A stretch of DNA of 64,000 nt from Facklamia lactis (lineage in GTDB: Bacteria; Bacillota; Bacilli; Lactobacillales; Aerococcaceae). Shown here piece by piece: positions 41,457-51,996 of the stretch. The notes beneath the pieces were generated by a model that worked only from the letters and a program-made list of their open reading frames with translations, was not told the origin of the DNA and did no database searches. Numbering within the stretch: the stretch's first letter is position 1; every line of letters begins with the position of its first letter. The stretch lies in the NCBI RefSeq assembly GCF_015863205.1, contig NZ_JACBXQ010000003.1, forward strand, positions 186,001 through 250,000, in the 5' to 3' direction. Both the position numbers and the translations under genes were made by a program.

Positions 41457-42764
41457 TTAAAACAGAGAATTTTCGTTTTCTTCGGACTCCGGTTGTAAAG
41501 GCTCTAGTGGAGTAGTCGACTGAATATTCTCTTCTTCAATTGCTGCATCCAAATTTACTTCAATTTCTTTTTCTTCTGATTTTCTTCTAATAGTTACATT
41601 AATTTTATCCCCAACACGATACTTATAAAGTTTTTGTTTTAAATCAGCTGTTCCTTCAATTTCTTCTCCATCAAGAGCCGTAATTAAGTCATATTTTTCG
41701 ATTCCTGCTTTATCTGCAGAGCTTTCAGGAACAACTTCCATAACGAAGGCTCCATTCAACTCCTCTTGATCTAATCCCATTACTTCTGTTCGATAATCTG
41801 GATGAATTCTATCTAAGCTTGTATAACGTATTCCTAATACTGGGCGTATGACTTCACCATTCTCTTCTAATTGTGACACGATATCAACTACATCATTAGT
41901 AGGAATGGCAAATCCCATTCCTTCTACCCCTCTGGCAGATAACTTGCTCGAATTAATCCCAATTAATTGTCCTGCAGAGTTAATAAGTGCCCCACCAGAG
42001 TTCCCGGGACTAATCGCGGCATCGGTCTGAAGAAGATTCATATCCCAATCTGGGGTCATGTCTCCATCTGTATCTACTGGTACTGAGCGGTTTAAACCAG
42101 ACACAATTCCTTTCGTTACAGAAGTAGCAAAATCACTTCCTAAAGGAGATCCAATCGCAATTGCTGTTTGGCCTACCTGAATCTTATCCGAATCTGCAAA
42201 TTCTAACGCCTTTTCTATCCCTGCACTATCCATTTTTAGAACAGCTAAATCACTTAAAGAATCAGAACCAATCAACTCTGCATCGAGCGTCTCGCCATTC
42301 TTTAATTGAACTTCTAAAGCTTCTGCTCCTTCAATGACATGATGGTTAGTCACAATATAAGCTTGATCACCATCAATACGATAGATCACACCAGACCCCT
42401 CTCCAACTGGTTGAAGGTTTCTATTTTCCTCTTCAGGCATAAAATAATTATTAGATTGATACTGGCTATAAGGATCGAGCTGGCTCCCTACATTTTGTAA
42501 ATTAGCAATCGATACAACTGCTTCGCTAGCTTGATTTACTGTATCTACAATTTTCTGTTCTTCGTTTGATAAAGCTTCTGGTTCCAACGTCTGAACTTGA
42601 GAGCTCACTTGTTCGGTATTTTCTCGTGAAAACGCTAAATCTTCATGGCTAGTAATAATACCTGCGGCTAAAAGAATTGTTAAAGTCGAAGCACTGACTC
42701 CTCTAAAAATTCTCTTCCATTTCTTTAAATTTGCACTCGAAGCCTTAAAATGATCGTTCAACAT
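41457..42764 (-). CDS. htrA: HtrA/DegP-type serine protease with PDZ domain
   Basis: A 435-residue membrane-anchored quality-control protease. A cytoplasmic N terminus and one helix (about 19-40) precede the trypsin-like domain. The triad is His in VTNHHVIEG, Asp in SLSDLAVL and Ser in SPGNSGGAL. One PDZ domain follows (about 310-400). The tail is acidic. It is encoded next to walJ, as in many Firmicutes, but a terminator after walJ and a 130-base gap indicate its own promoter. Confidence 0.96.
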   Translation of the reverse strand: MLNDHFKASSANLKKWKRIFRGVSASTLTILLAAGIITSHEDLAFSRENTEQVSSQVQTLEPEALSNEEQKIVDTVNQASEAVVSIANLQNVGSQLDPYSQYQSNNYFMPEEENRNLQPVGEGSGVIYRIDGDQAYIVTNHHVIEGAEALEVQLKNGETLDAELIGSDSLSDLAVLKMDSAGIEKALEFADSDKIQVGQTAIAIGSPLGSDFATSVTKGIVSGLNRSVPVDTDGDMTPDWDMNLLQTDAAISPGNSGGALINSAGQLIGINSSKLSARGVEGMGFAIPTNDVVDIVSQLEENGEVIRPVLGIRYTSLDRIHPDYRTEVMGLDQEELNGAFVMEVVPESSADKAGIEKYDLITALDGEEIEGTADLKQKLYKYRVGDKINVTIRRKSEEKEIEVNLDAAIEEENIQSTTPLEPLQPESEENENSLF

Positions 42765-42862
42765 TCATATACACCCTTTCTATTATCATTTTCATCAATA
42801 GTATATCACTACATTATTAAGAAAGTATGAAATATACATGCTTAAAATTTCAATCCTATTAA

Positions 42863-42899
42863 AATAAAAAATCAAGAAAGACAAAGCTTTCTTGATTTA
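42863..42899 (-). terminator. walJ (wal operon) terminator
   Basis: A perfect 12-base stem AAATCAAGAAAG/CTTTCTTGATTT followed by TTTATTTT on the minus strand. Confidence 0.88.
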
Positions 42900-43715
42900 T
42901 ATCCATTGAATATTAGTGGCTTGATCAGGATCTGTCATATGCAAAGTAATATCAGAACCCGTATCTATATCATATTGTTGAAGTATTTCTTCCATCTTAT
43001 CCATTGCTAATTCTTTGGTATTATTATCCCGACTTAAATGGCCCAAATAAACATTTTTGGTTTTATTCCCAATTAAATCACGAATTGCTAACGCTCCATC
43101 TTCATTTGATAAATGACCTTTATCACTCAAAATTCTTTGCTTTACAGACCAAGGATAAGCTCCATAACGTAATAACTCAACCTCATGGTTTGATTCAATT
43201 AGATAGGCATCTGCATCTTTTAATTGGCTTCTTAATCGATCCGATACATAGCCTGTGTCGGTTAACATGACAAATTGTTTCTTCCCTTTTTGAAAAGCAT
43301 AAAATTGTGGTTGAGCAGCATCATGGCTCACGTTATAACTTACAATATCCAAATCACCCATTTCTAACATGGTATCGGGTTCAATATATTGTTTATTTTC
43401 TGGTGCAATATGTCCTAACATTTTCTCCATTGCTTGCCACGTTTTGTGATTAGCATAAATAGGAAGATTATACCTCCGAGATAAAACCCCCACTCCATGA
43501 ATATGATCTTTATGCTCATGAGTTACAAAAATAGCATCTACTTGACGGATGTCTCGATTTATCTGCTGAAATAACTGTTCTATTTTCTTGCCACTTAAAC
43601 CAGCATCTACAATAAAACGCTTTTGTCCTGTCTCAATATATGTACAATTCCCACTTGATCCACTCGCAAGAATAGAAAAGCGTAAATCACTCTTATCAGC
43701 AGCAACTTCTTGCAT
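42897..43715 (-). CDS. walJ: WalJ/YycJ metallo-beta-lactamase-fold protein
   Basis: A 272-residue MBL-fold hydrolase, the usual last gene of the wal operon. RFSILASGSSGNCTYIE opens the domain, and THEHKDHIHGV provides the metal ligands; further ligands are in NVSHDA, LTDTGYVS and LGHLSRDN. The open frame runs 57 codons further upstream into the preceding gene, but YycJ proteins begin about ten residues before RFS, so ATG 43715 is chosen. Its ribosome binding site is weak. WalJ has been linked to coordination of wall synthesis with division and to DNA repair phenotypes. Confidence 0.88.
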   Translation of the reverse strand: MQEVAADKSDLRFSILASGSSGNCTYIETGQKRFIVDAGLSGKKIEQLFQQINRDIRQVDAIFVTHEHKDHIHGVGVLSRRYNLPIYANHKTWQAMEKMLGHIAPENKQYIEPDTMLEMGDLDIVSYNVSHDAAQPQFYAFQKGKKQFVMLTDTGYVSDRLRSQLKDADAYLIESNHEVELLRYGAYPWSVKQRILSDKGHLSNEDGALAIRDLIGNKTKNVYLGHLSRDNNTKELAMDKMEEILQQYDIDTGSDITLHMTDPDQATNIQWI

Positions 43716-43788
43716 CACGGCTACAGCCGAGTCTTGCTGATAAGTCGAATACAATTGCTCTTGTAAATTTATTTGTTTGTTACTAATT

Positions 43789-45708
43789 TTAAAAACCTCC
43801 AGAATGCGTTCCGCCACCTGATCCTCCCATAGACCCTCCAGAAAAACCGCCACCGAATCCTCCTTGGTTATTTCCTTTAAAGCCACCTGAAACTGAGCTT
43901 TGAGGAGCTACACTTTGGACCGTTTGATTCACTTGACTCCGAATGAGGTGGCTAATCAAAAACGGATGATTTAGACCTGAATAATGACGACTTTCCGCTA
44001 ATAGTTCTTTTTCAGAAAATTCCACTTTTAAAGCATCCACAACTTTATCAGCAACTCCCAATGAAGTAGCATAAACTAAATATTCTTCCCATAAAGGCAA
44101 ACTCGCTATTTCTCTTGCTTTAAAATTCCCAATATCTTTTAACATCTTACGAAATCCTTGCCACATATCATGCATATATGCCTGATCTTTTGTCATGATA
44201 GGATGTCTCCACCACTTCAAACCTAAAATCAAATTCATCACTAAAGCAAGTATCTGCCCAAATAAAATTAAACTAAACCATTTTCCAAAAGATAACTCTC
44301 GACTGATAAAGGAAGCATTTAAGATAATGATAGATAATACAACAGATAAAACAGTCACTATGCTAGAAAAAACAAGCAGAAAAAGAATTTTGTGATTAGG
44401 AGGAAGCGTTTTTCCACGGTATTGCTCTCGATCAACTGCTAAAAAAGATTTAAACTTTGTCCAATGACTATTTTGTCTTGTGTGAAATTGATTATTTCCT
44501 TCAATATACTCATCTAATTCTTCAATTGTTACTTTATTTTGATCACCCGCTAAAGTAAAGTATTCCCATACATATTTCTCATGTGGCTCTAATTCTTTTG
44601 GCAGAGCCTCTTTAGTAACTAATTTCGTAATTTGAATCGTTTTTTGTTTCTTTTTTTTGCTTTGAATAGACTCTAATTCAATAATCTTTTTTTGAGCTAA
44701 GTGTAATAATGTGGCCGCAAAGTCATCTACATTAGCATTCGATCTAAAATATCGATTCGTCACTTGCGCTGGTGTGATCTTCTCAGGAAGTTCATATATA
44801 TAATCCGGTACATATTGAGGATGTGGGTTCCATTTTTTTCGCTGAGAACGATAATATAGCTCATTAGCAAAAGAAAGCAAAGGAGCAAAGAGTGCAATTA
44901 AAACAAGTGCCCCAATAATCAGAAAGCGTGTCTTTTCTACATCTGCACGATCCTTATTTACCTGAGCCTCAGATTGATCAATAATTTTTTGCAAACGATC
45001 TTCTTTCACAGAATTAGAATTAAGTTTTGTCCACTCTTTTGGAAAAACAATATGGCCTTCAACAAATTGATCACTCTGACGAGCTGGCACTTCAAAATAA
45101 ACCACGCTTTTACCATTTTCATTTGTTAAATCTACTTCTCCTTGAGGTGCACCATATCCCCAAGCTCTCAATTCTTCTTTCTCTTTAGCTTTTTGCGGAA
45201 ATTCTACTCTTATCTTAACATCAGTTGTATCATCAGTACTTCCAAACTTTCGCAATAATTCTGCTGTATCATTATAATTGGTTACTAATTCTTCTAAAGT
45301 ATATTCATAGACAAAATATAAACTCTGCTCTCGAACCGGATAGTAAACTTTTGCTTCTGCTATTCCTTTCTGATCAACTAATTTATAATATCCACCTTCT
45401 AAGGACGAAGATTTTTCGGAAATAAAATTAATAGGATTCCCTATTTGATCTGTAATTCCCACTTTAAAATCTAATAAATTATACCCCTGATGGTCTAACG
45501 TAAATATTGCCCCATTCATAAATGTTACATTATACTCTTGATAATCAAGAAAAGTTACACTTCCATCTTCATGAACCTGGACATCAATATATTGCTGATC
45601 AATGCTAAATTCCACTTCTTCGGCGGCAACTGCATCAACAGGCCGTACTATTATGGATAAAAAAAACAAGAGAAAAAATATTAATTTGACAAGTTTTCCT
45701 TTTAACAT
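43789..45708 (-). CDS. DUF2207 membrane protein with Gly-rich tail, in the wal operon
   Basis: A 639-residue protein. A signal segment is followed by the extracellular DUF2207 beta domain (about 30-235), a transmembrane helix (about 260-283), a cytoplasmic part, two more helices (about 445-500) and a C-terminal cytoplasmic region ending in a low-complexity Gly/Ser/Phe tail (GGFGGGFSGGSMGG...). This is the standard DUF2207 layout. AGGAGG before ATG 45708 sets the start. The function of the family is unknown. It is 20 bases downstream of a paralogue; its location inside the wal operon is unusual. Confidence 0.88.
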   Translation of the reverse strand: MLKGKLVKLIFFLLFFLSIIVRPVDAVAAEEVEFSIDQQYIDVQVHEDGSVTFLDYQEYNVTFMNGAIFTLDHQGYNLLDFKVGITDQIGNPINFISEKSSSLEGGYYKLVDQKGIAEAKVYYPVREQSLYFVYEYTLEELVTNYNDTAELLRKFGSTDDTTDVKIRVEFPQKAKEKEELRAWGYGAPQGEVDLTNENGKSVVYFEVPARQSDQFVEGHIVFPKEWTKLNSNSVKEDRLQKIIDQSEAQVNKDRADVEKTRFLIIGALVLIALFAPLLSFANELYYRSQRKKWNPHPQYVPDYIYELPEKITPAQVTNRYFRSNANVDDFAATLLHLAQKKIIELESIQSKKKKQKTIQITKLVTKEALPKELEPHEKYVWEYFTLAGDQNKVTIEELDEYIEGNNQFHTRQNSHWTKFKSFLAVDREQYRGKTLPPNHKILFLLVFSSIVTVLSVVLSIIILNASFISRELSFGKWFSLILFGQILALVMNLILGLKWWRHPIMTKDQAYMHDMWQGFRKMLKDIGNFKAREIASLPLWEEYLVYATSLGVADKVVDALKVEFSEKELLAESRHYSGLNHPFLISHLIRSQVNQTVQSVAPQSSVSGGFKGNNQGGFGGGFSGGSMGGSGGGTHSGGF

Positions 45709-45728
45709 TAAACTTTTCCTCCTGCTTT

Positions 45729-47621
45729 TTAATTTTCTTTTAAATTCTCCATCCATTTTGTTTTAGGGTCTAATAGACCAACTAATTCACGAATTGAAGA
45801 CTGTAAAATATCCGCAATAGAGCCATGCACCCGATATAAATCTGCATTATATGAATGTGATAAACTTTCTAAAGCTTCCATATCAAATTGATAAGTGTAT
45901 CTTTGTTGTATAGTAGAAGTAGCGTTTAAAGCTAATGCATATGAGATATTTTGATCCCATTGGGTCACATCTCCCATGGCTGGAAGATCATATTTATTAC
46001 TTTCTTGTAATATCTGATAAAAACGAGTCCATTTCTTTCTTTGTTCTAACTGATGATCTGTTATAAAACTTTGTCTTGAAATTAATATTATCAAAATGAC
46101 AATAGCAATAATATTTAGGCTGGATAGCAAAAGACTCCATCCTAAATGCTGCATAGCATCCCATTTAAAGACATCGACCACCATCATAATCATAATCATT
46201 AGCGCTATGAATAGCCATAGACTTCCAGTCAACACTAACCATCGTTTGAGACGACCTGGAACAAAATTTTCATGGACACTTCGTAATTCAACAGCATCAA
46301 CATATTTTTTCCACCCTATGATTTTTTGTTTTCGATAGGTTTTATTCTGTTTTAGCTGAAAAACCATTTCTTCGACCGTTTGACTCATTTTATGCTCGAC
46401 CGTAAATAAATGATAAGCATGTCTTTCGTGCGTTTGTAATAAAGAAATCGGAGGGGCATCTTCCACTTGAGACACCATAATAGTGTAACCACTTCGTGTT
46501 TGACTATGACTACGCTTAGCCATTCTTACAGGCATTAATTTAAGATAACCTTTTCTACCTAATTCAAGTAAACAAGCTGCTAAACTATTTGAATCTGGCG
46601 ATTGTTGATAGACTAATGACTTAACGATCGCTGGGGAAATATCTTCGGGAGGAATTTTCACAGACAACAAATCCGACATACCTTCATCTAATGGATTTTC
46701 TTGACGTTTAGTATAATAAACCCAATATAAAATGATAGTTATCAAAATAGGAATAAACACCCATGCTAACATTCTATTTCTTATGTCATTTTGTTTACTT
46801 TGGATATCAGTTTTTTCTTGCTCACTTAGCGCTTGTTCATGTAAAATAATTGCCTCTTTTCTTTCTACTTCCACTACTTGTTCATTGTGTGGTGTAAAAG
46901 ATTTAGGAAAGAGAGCGTGTAAATCAATTTTTTTTGATCCATATTGACTATAAGCTACCTCTATATTGGAAATAGATTTGCCATCCTTGACAATCGTATC
47001 AATATATTTATCTTCTTGTCCATGAACCCACATCTTAAATTCACTCTGATCTGAAAGATCACCAGGCAATATTAACTGAACTTTTATGATTTCTCCATTT
47101 TCTACTGCTTGTGGGATCCATGAACTATTATAGTAAGCTATATCTTGATAATTTGTTACTAATTGGTCTAATTCATATTCAATAATAAAAGTTGTTTTCT
47201 CATTTGCCAAAGGGTAGCTGATCACAATCTCAGCATTATCTTTTTCTTGCTTCATCTGAAAAGATCCTGCAGCTCCGCTACTCGTTTCTGACAAATAGGT
47301 AGGTTGTGTTGCGCCTTCTTCTAAGACTCCCACTCGATAAAAAGAAATCTTTTGTGAATTAGTAGGGATCTGATAAGAGACCTCTGGTAAATAATTAGCA
47401 TCATATTTATATTGTAATATTAATTTTGTTTTACCACTAGCATCTACTTCCGCACTCGCCTTTTGCTCTAATAACTGATAGTCGATATCTTGAGCTTTAA
47501 CAGTCATATTAAATTTCCAAGACAAAGTTCCAACCGTCAATAAAAAGCCAACTATAATCAGATAAAGCCAACATAAATGATGGTTTAATATTAATTTTTT
47601 AGGTAAAATCATTTTTAACAT
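45729..47621 (-). CDS. Second DUF2207-like membrane protein, in the wal operon
   Basis: A 630-residue paralogue of the next gene, with the same layout: a signal/anchor helix (about 18-40), an extracellular domain (about 45-255), a helix (about 285-305), a cytoplasmic segment and two central helices (about 455-520). Shared motifs include the YELDQLVTNYQD segment (compare YTLEELVTNYND). It lacks the Gly-rich tail. It begins 109 bases after walI. The two proteins may form a heteromeric complex. Confidence 0.82.
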   Translation of the reverse strand: MLKMILPKKLILNHHLCWLYLIIVGFLLTVGTLSWKFNMTVKAQDIDYQLLEQKASAEVDASGKTKLILQYKYDANYLPEVSYQIPTNSQKISFYRVGVLEEGATQPTYLSETSSGAAGSFQMKQEKDNAEIVISYPLANEKTTFIIEYELDQLVTNYQDIAYYNSSWIPQAVENGEIIKVQLILPGDLSDQSEFKMWVHGQEDKYIDTIVKDGKSISNIEVAYSQYGSKKIDLHALFPKSFTPHNEQVVEVERKEAIILHEQALSEQEKTDIQSKQNDIRNRMLAWVFIPILITIILYWVYYTKRQENPLDEGMSDLLSVKIPPEDISPAIVKSLVYQQSPDSNSLAACLLELGRKGYLKLMPVRMAKRSHSQTRSGYTIMVSQVEDAPPISLLQTHERHAYHLFTVEHKMSQTVEEMVFQLKQNKTYRKQKIIGWKKYVDAVELRSVHENFVPGRLKRWLVLTGSLWLFIALMIMIMMVVDVFKWDAMQHLGWSLLLSSLNIIAIVILIILISRQSFITDHQLEQRKKWTRFYQILQESNKYDLPAMGDVTQWDQNISYALALNATSTIQQRYTYQFDMEALESLSHSYNADLYRVHGSIADILQSSIRELVGLLDPKTKWMENLKEN

Positions 47622-47730
47622 CCCTCATCATTATTCTTAAAACATATTCTAACAGCTTCACTAATTGAATTATAGGCTGTTTCTCTAGCATCAACATCAT
47701 AATTCAACAATTAGAGGAGTTAATTTTTCT

Positions 47731-48621
47731 TTAATTGGTAAAGGCCTTGAGATCTACAACATTTCCCCTGATAGCATCTACTAAAACTGACTGAGTTTGG
47801 CCACTTTCTCTTCGAAAATATATTACTTCCCATGCTGGATGGTAAACATTAAAATCTTTAGTTGTAACCGATTGGTAGTAACTTAATTTGAAGGAAAAAA
47901 TCTCTGCATCATTAGGTAAAGTGGTATCAATACGATTCTCAATGATTTCTAATGCATTCTGAGAAGAAATTAGCTCTTTTTCTTTCTCTAAGCGAAAAGC
48001 TTCAGTTTGATAGGTCTGCATATAAGAAATCATATTATAAGAATTGTCTAACAATATTCGCAACTCAGCAGTCCCATCTGATATGGGGATTGATGGTTCT
48101 TCAGTTGATGCAGGTTCTTGATACCCCTCTTTAGTGACCATTCGAATAATAATTAAATTTTCCTGCGGTGAATACCAATGATTCAGATATTGTTCTCCAT
48201 GAATAAAGAGACTTTCATCCATTAATATATTTTCTCGAATCCATAAAAAATCTTCTCTGGTCAATTCTTGAGAATCTTCTCCTAGTGAAATATCTAATTC
48301 AATCGGGTTAGTAAACTCACTCGATAATACCCCTTCTGGTGAAATACTGACTGTTTGATTTTGTAATTGATGACGCTTAGCTCTTAACTCATTATTAGGG
48401 GCGGTTTTCACTACTGCTAGTTCAGGTTGTTGACTATCTACGTTAATAGTATTTAAAATTTCAACTCCCCGAGCTTTCATCTCTTGGACTATATTCACTT
48501 CTTCCGTAGAATCTTGTGAAATCATTTTTAAAGAGCCTCTTTCTATCAACAAATAACCTAGATAAAGATCAAAAATCACAAAAAAAGCCAATAGAAGCAC
48601 TTGTATTCTCTTAAAGTCCAA
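47731..48621 (-). CDS. walI: WalI/YycI two-component system regulatory protein
   Basis: A 296-residue single-pass membrane protein. MDFKRIQVLLLAFFVIFDLYLGYLL is the typical N-terminal anchor of YycI; the rest is an extracytoplasmic beta-rich domain, with the family's conserved ending (PAWEVIYFRRES...LVDAIRGNVVD). With WalH it modulates WalK through the membrane. It lies 27 bases downstream of walH. Confidence 0.92.
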   Translation of the reverse strand: MDFKRIQVLLLAFFVIFDLYLGYLLIERGSLKMISQDSTEEVNIVQEMKARGVEILNTINVDSQQPELAVVKTAPNNELRAKRHQLQNQTVSISPEGVLSSEFTNPIELDISLGEDSQELTREDFLWIRENILMDESLFIHGEQYLNHWYSPQENLIIIRMVTKEGYQEPASTEEPSIPISDGTAELRILLDNSYNMISYMQTYQTEAFRLEKEKELISSQNALEIIENRIDTTLPNDAEIFSFKLSYYQSVTTKDFNVYHPAWEVIYFRRESGQTQSVLVDAIRGNVVDLKAFTN

Positions 48622-48648
48622 TCTAATCCCCCTTTCTGCTAAAGCTAA

Positions 48649-50133
48649 CTAAATCAATGCTTTGTTTTTTTGCCTATTGTCAACCCAAAGAAACGATAAC
48701 ATTTCTTCATCAAATAGATTTATTCCGTTACCTGCTTTAGTCACTAGCGCTGATGCGTACTTCTCAGAAACTGTTCCATCTTTGATCTGATCAATCGAAT
48801 AGATCTCATTGCCAATCACAAAAAACCATTTAGGTATTAGTGTTACTTTTTTAAAATTTTCCATCTCTTTTTGCCACTCAAACCCTAACAAAATTTGATT
48901 AAATTGAGAAAATTTCAAATGATTATCTTCTAAGATCTTACGTATCTCTTGTCCAGATTCAACTATTTGAGATTGCGATTGATCGGAAACATGCGTTCCT
49001 AAAATTAATAGCGACATCTGCAATCTATCTAATGATGCTTGCGAGCCTTGATATTTTAAACTAACTTTATTCGCTCCATAATCAGGTAATTCAGGATGAG
49101 CAAAAATAGGCATACCCGCTAAATATCTCCGATAAGTGATCATATTTCCTTGTTCTGAAAAGAAACGAAAGCCCATATTCCAATAGGTAAAATCTTTAAC
49201 AATTTCAAGACTACCTGTTACTTGATGATATTGACTGACTAGTTGAGATTCTGACCGACTAGGGACATTTTTTTGAGATCCTGATTTAGAAACTGTCATC
49301 ATATTGGTATCATCATCAATCATCAAGGAAGAAACAAACGTATGGTAAGAGCGTATATTATTAGCATCAGGTTCAGTGATATCGAATGCTTCTCCTTCGA
49401 AAACCGGTTCTATAAAAATATTTTCAGGAACTTTCTCTAAAGTATAAACTTGGCTAGGAGAAGCTAATACTGTTTTAGGCAAATAAACAGTATCCCTATT
49501 AATGGTATATTCATCCATTTCAATCCAAGTTTGAGCAACTTTATCAAATGAATCCGATAAAGTTGACAAATTAATTGTATCATTTAAATGGGCTTCTAAA
49601 AAAGACTTATTAATAGAATCTACCAAATATACCTTACGAGAGTCATCTTTGGGAATAATAATACGATTAATCTGAAATTGTGTTTCAACTTCAGAAGAAT
49701 CTCGAATTAAATCAGACAGTAATGGTAAAGCTAATTTTGTTATATAAATAAATTGATAATGATCCTTTTTCATGATATCCCCTAATTCAACAGGGTTAAT
49801 TTGGGGTTGATTTCCATCTAATTCAATTATCGGTTCCTCAACAGTATCACGAATGTCAGCCATTATTTTCGATTGGTGAACATAATAGTATCGTCCCTTT
49901 TCTCTAATCATAATTTGATGGGGGCTCATAATATCAGATAATTCTGGCTGAGCAGCTTGAAAATAAGTATCCTCAATAATTGAGGTTTCTACTTGAGGCT
50001 TAAGTTCTTCATTAACAGCAATCCGTTGATACAAATCATAAATTGCCTTTGTATCAATTAAAAAATAGGTTAATAATACATTCAATAAGATAAAAATCAC
50101 TAAACATACTGAAATCCAAGAAGGTTTTTTCAT
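48649..50133 (-). CDS. walH: WalH/YycH two-component system regulatory protein
   Basis: A 494-residue membrane-anchored protein with one N-terminal helix (about 5-27) and a large extracytoplasmic region, the normal shape of YycH. GGGAGGAG before ATG 50133 sets the start, which shares its A with the walK stop (TGATG). WalH and WalI inhibit WalK in Bacillus and activate it in Staphylococcus; the sign here cannot be read from sequence. Confidence 0.9.
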   Translation of the reverse strand: MKKPSWISVCLVIFILLNVLLTYFLIDTKAIYDLYQRIAVNEELKPQVETSIIEDTYFQAAQPELSDIMSPHQIMIREKGRYYYVHQSKIMADIRDTVEEPIIELDGNQPQINPVELGDIMKKDHYQFIYITKLALPLLSDLIRDSSEVETQFQINRIIIPKDDSRKVYLVDSINKSFLEAHLNDTINLSTLSDSFDKVAQTWIEMDEYTINRDTVYLPKTVLASPSQVYTLEKVPENIFIEPVFEGEAFDITEPDANNIRSYHTFVSSLMIDDDTNMMTVSKSGSQKNVPSRSESQLVSQYHQVTGSLEIVKDFTYWNMGFRFFSEQGNMITYRRYLAGMPIFAHPELPDYGANKVSLKYQGSQASLDRLQMSLLILGTHVSDQSQSQIVESGQEIRKILEDNHLKFSQFNQILLGFEWQKEMENFKKVTLIPKWFFVIGNEIYSIDQIKDGTVSEKYASALVTKAGNGINLFDEEMLSFLWVDNRQKNKALI

Positions 50134-51986
50134 CACAACTCCTCCCACCCATCATCAAATTCAAACTCTGTGTACGGTAATGAAAAGCTAAATTTAGAGC
50201 CGACATTTTCTTCACTTTCGACCCAAACTCTTCCGCCATGTAGTTCAATGACTTCTTTAGAGATTGCTAAACCTAAACCTGTCCCTCCTTGCTGTCTAGA
50301 TCGAGCTTTATCGACTCGATAAAAGCGATCAAAAAGAAAAGGAATATCCTTCTGATTAATTCCCAGCCCTTGATCTTCCACACTAAAAACGACATGATCC
50401 TGAAAATCAGCTAAAGTCACAACAATTTCGCTACCGTCTGGTGAGTATTTCATAGCATTATTCATTAAATTATCAATCACTTGAGTCATACGATCTTGAT
50501 CAATCTCAACATATATTTCTTTTTTGGTTAATAACCTTAAAATTTTATACTTACCTTTATTTCCATCATTTTCAAGCGTAAACTCAATACGATCAAGTAT
50601 ATAGTTAACTAATCGCTTGAAATCAATATATTCAAAATTGGGACGGATTTGTCCACCGTCTAGTTTTGAAAGATCCAACAAATTTCCAATCATTCGAATC
50701 ATACGATTACTTTCAGATTGAATCACTTCCAAAAACTCTGGTGCAATTTTTTCATCTTTCCATGCCCCATCAATTAATGCTTCGGAATAAGACTTAATGC
50801 TGGTTAAAGGTGTCCTTAACTCATGGGAAACATTTGAGACAAAATCTCTTCTCTCTTGATCCGTTTTTTGTTGTTCGGTTACATCTTGAAGAACACAAAC
50901 AAGACCCGTAACAAATCCTGTTTCTCTTCTGATCACCGAAAATTCACACTTCAATATAGAAGGAATCCCGTCTACCATTTTATGGACCATGACCTCGTGA
51001 TCTCCACGTAATAAATTCCCTAACTGATAATCTTGGTCAATTCCTAACAAAGTTAAGATCGGTCGCCCAATGGCTTCATTTTGATTCATATCCAATAACA
51101 ACAAGGCTCGATCATTGACTAACAAAACATTCCCGCGTTGATCTGTCCCAATCACACCATCTGTCATATGACGAAGAACACCATCAAGTCTTTGTTTCTC
51201 TGACTCGATCGATTCTTGAGCATCCCGCACCTTAAAAGCTAAGTCATTAATTGTAACAGCCAATTCTCCAATTTCATCATGACCATACACTTCTGCAGGA
51301 TAGTCATATATTCCGTCCGAAATGCGCAATGCTTGCTGCCTCATATTCTCAATCGGCGTTGTGATTCCTTGTGATAATACAAAAGCTAGAATAAACCCCG
51401 CAATAATCGCCATTACAATTGCTCTTAAAAATAAGTTCGTTATTTTTTCTCTTTGTTCATTTAAATGTTCCATTTCAGATTCAAGAGCGATTACACCAAG
51501 GAATTTTTTTTCATCTTTAGTATTTGAAAACAAAGGCTTTAATATATAATAAGGTTGTTGTAAACTAATAAATTGATCATCCTCAATTGGTCTTCGATTA
51601 ATCAGCACATCCCTAATCAACTCATCATTAGTACGAGTTCCCACAGCTGATCGCTCTGCTAAATTGCTAGTAGCTAATAAATAATCTTGAGGATTTACTA
51701 TTTTTATCGTTGTTGGATAAGTGGAACTGAAAGAATCCAGCGCCTGGGATAGGCGCTGGTTACGGTCGGTTGTAGTTTGTTGCTCATCTTCTAAGATTGA
51801 GACCACATTATTTGCAAGGAAATCAACTTGAGTATTAATTTGTTCTTTCATTGAAGTGACAGTCTGTGTCTCTAATTGATCTAGAAAATAAATACTAATA
51901 AACTGAAAAACAATAAATAAAATCACTACAAATAGTAAAGGGATTTTTACATATATCGATTGAAAAGCGGAAAATGAACGCTTCAT
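50133..51986 (-). CDS. walK: WalK/VicK essential sensor histidine kinase
   Basis: A 617-residue kinase. Two transmembrane helices (about 12-33 and 187-207) flank an extracellular Cache-like domain. Then come HAMP (about 210-260), PAS (about 268-370), HisKA with VSHELRTPLTS and the HATPase with N-, G1- and G2-boxes (NLMNNAMKYS, DQGLGI, GGTGLGLAI). Streptococcal WalK has only one helix, so the two-helix form supports a Bacillus/enterococcal-type system. It lies ten bases downstream of walR. Confidence 0.97.
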   Translation of the reverse strand: MKRSFSAFQSIYVKIPLLFVVILFIVFQFISIYFLDQLETQTVTSMKEQINTQVDFLANNVVSILEDEQQTTTDRNQRLSQALDSFSSTYPTTIKIVNPQDYLLATSNLAERSAVGTRTNDELIRDVLINRRPIEDDQFISLQQPYYILKPLFSNTKDEKKFLGVIALESEMEHLNEQREKITNLFLRAIVMAIIAGFILAFVLSQGITTPIENMRQQALRISDGIYDYPAEVYGHDEIGELAVTINDLAFKVRDAQESIESEKQRLDGVLRHMTDGVIGTDQRGNVLLVNDRALLLLDMNQNEAIGRPILTLLGIDQDYQLGNLLRGDHEVMVHKMVDGIPSILKCEFSVIRRETGFVTGLVCVLQDVTEQQKTDQERRDFVSNVSHELRTPLTSIKSYSEALIDGAWKDEKIAPEFLEVIQSESNRMIRMIGNLLDLSKLDGGQIRPNFEYIDFKRLVNYILDRIEFTLENDGNKGKYKILRLLTKKEIYVEIDQDRMTQVIDNLMNNAMKYSPDGSEIVVTLADFQDHVVFSVEDQGLGINQKDIPFLFDRFYRVDKARSRQQGGTGLGLAISKEVIELHGGRVWVESEENVGSKFSFSLPYTEFEFDDGWEEL

Positions 51987-51996
51987 AAAACGACTC

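Noticed and set aside
43716-43886. N-terminal extension of WalJ
   Set aside because: The longer frame overlaps the end of the DUF2207 gene, and the extra 57 residues have no counterpart in YycJ proteins.
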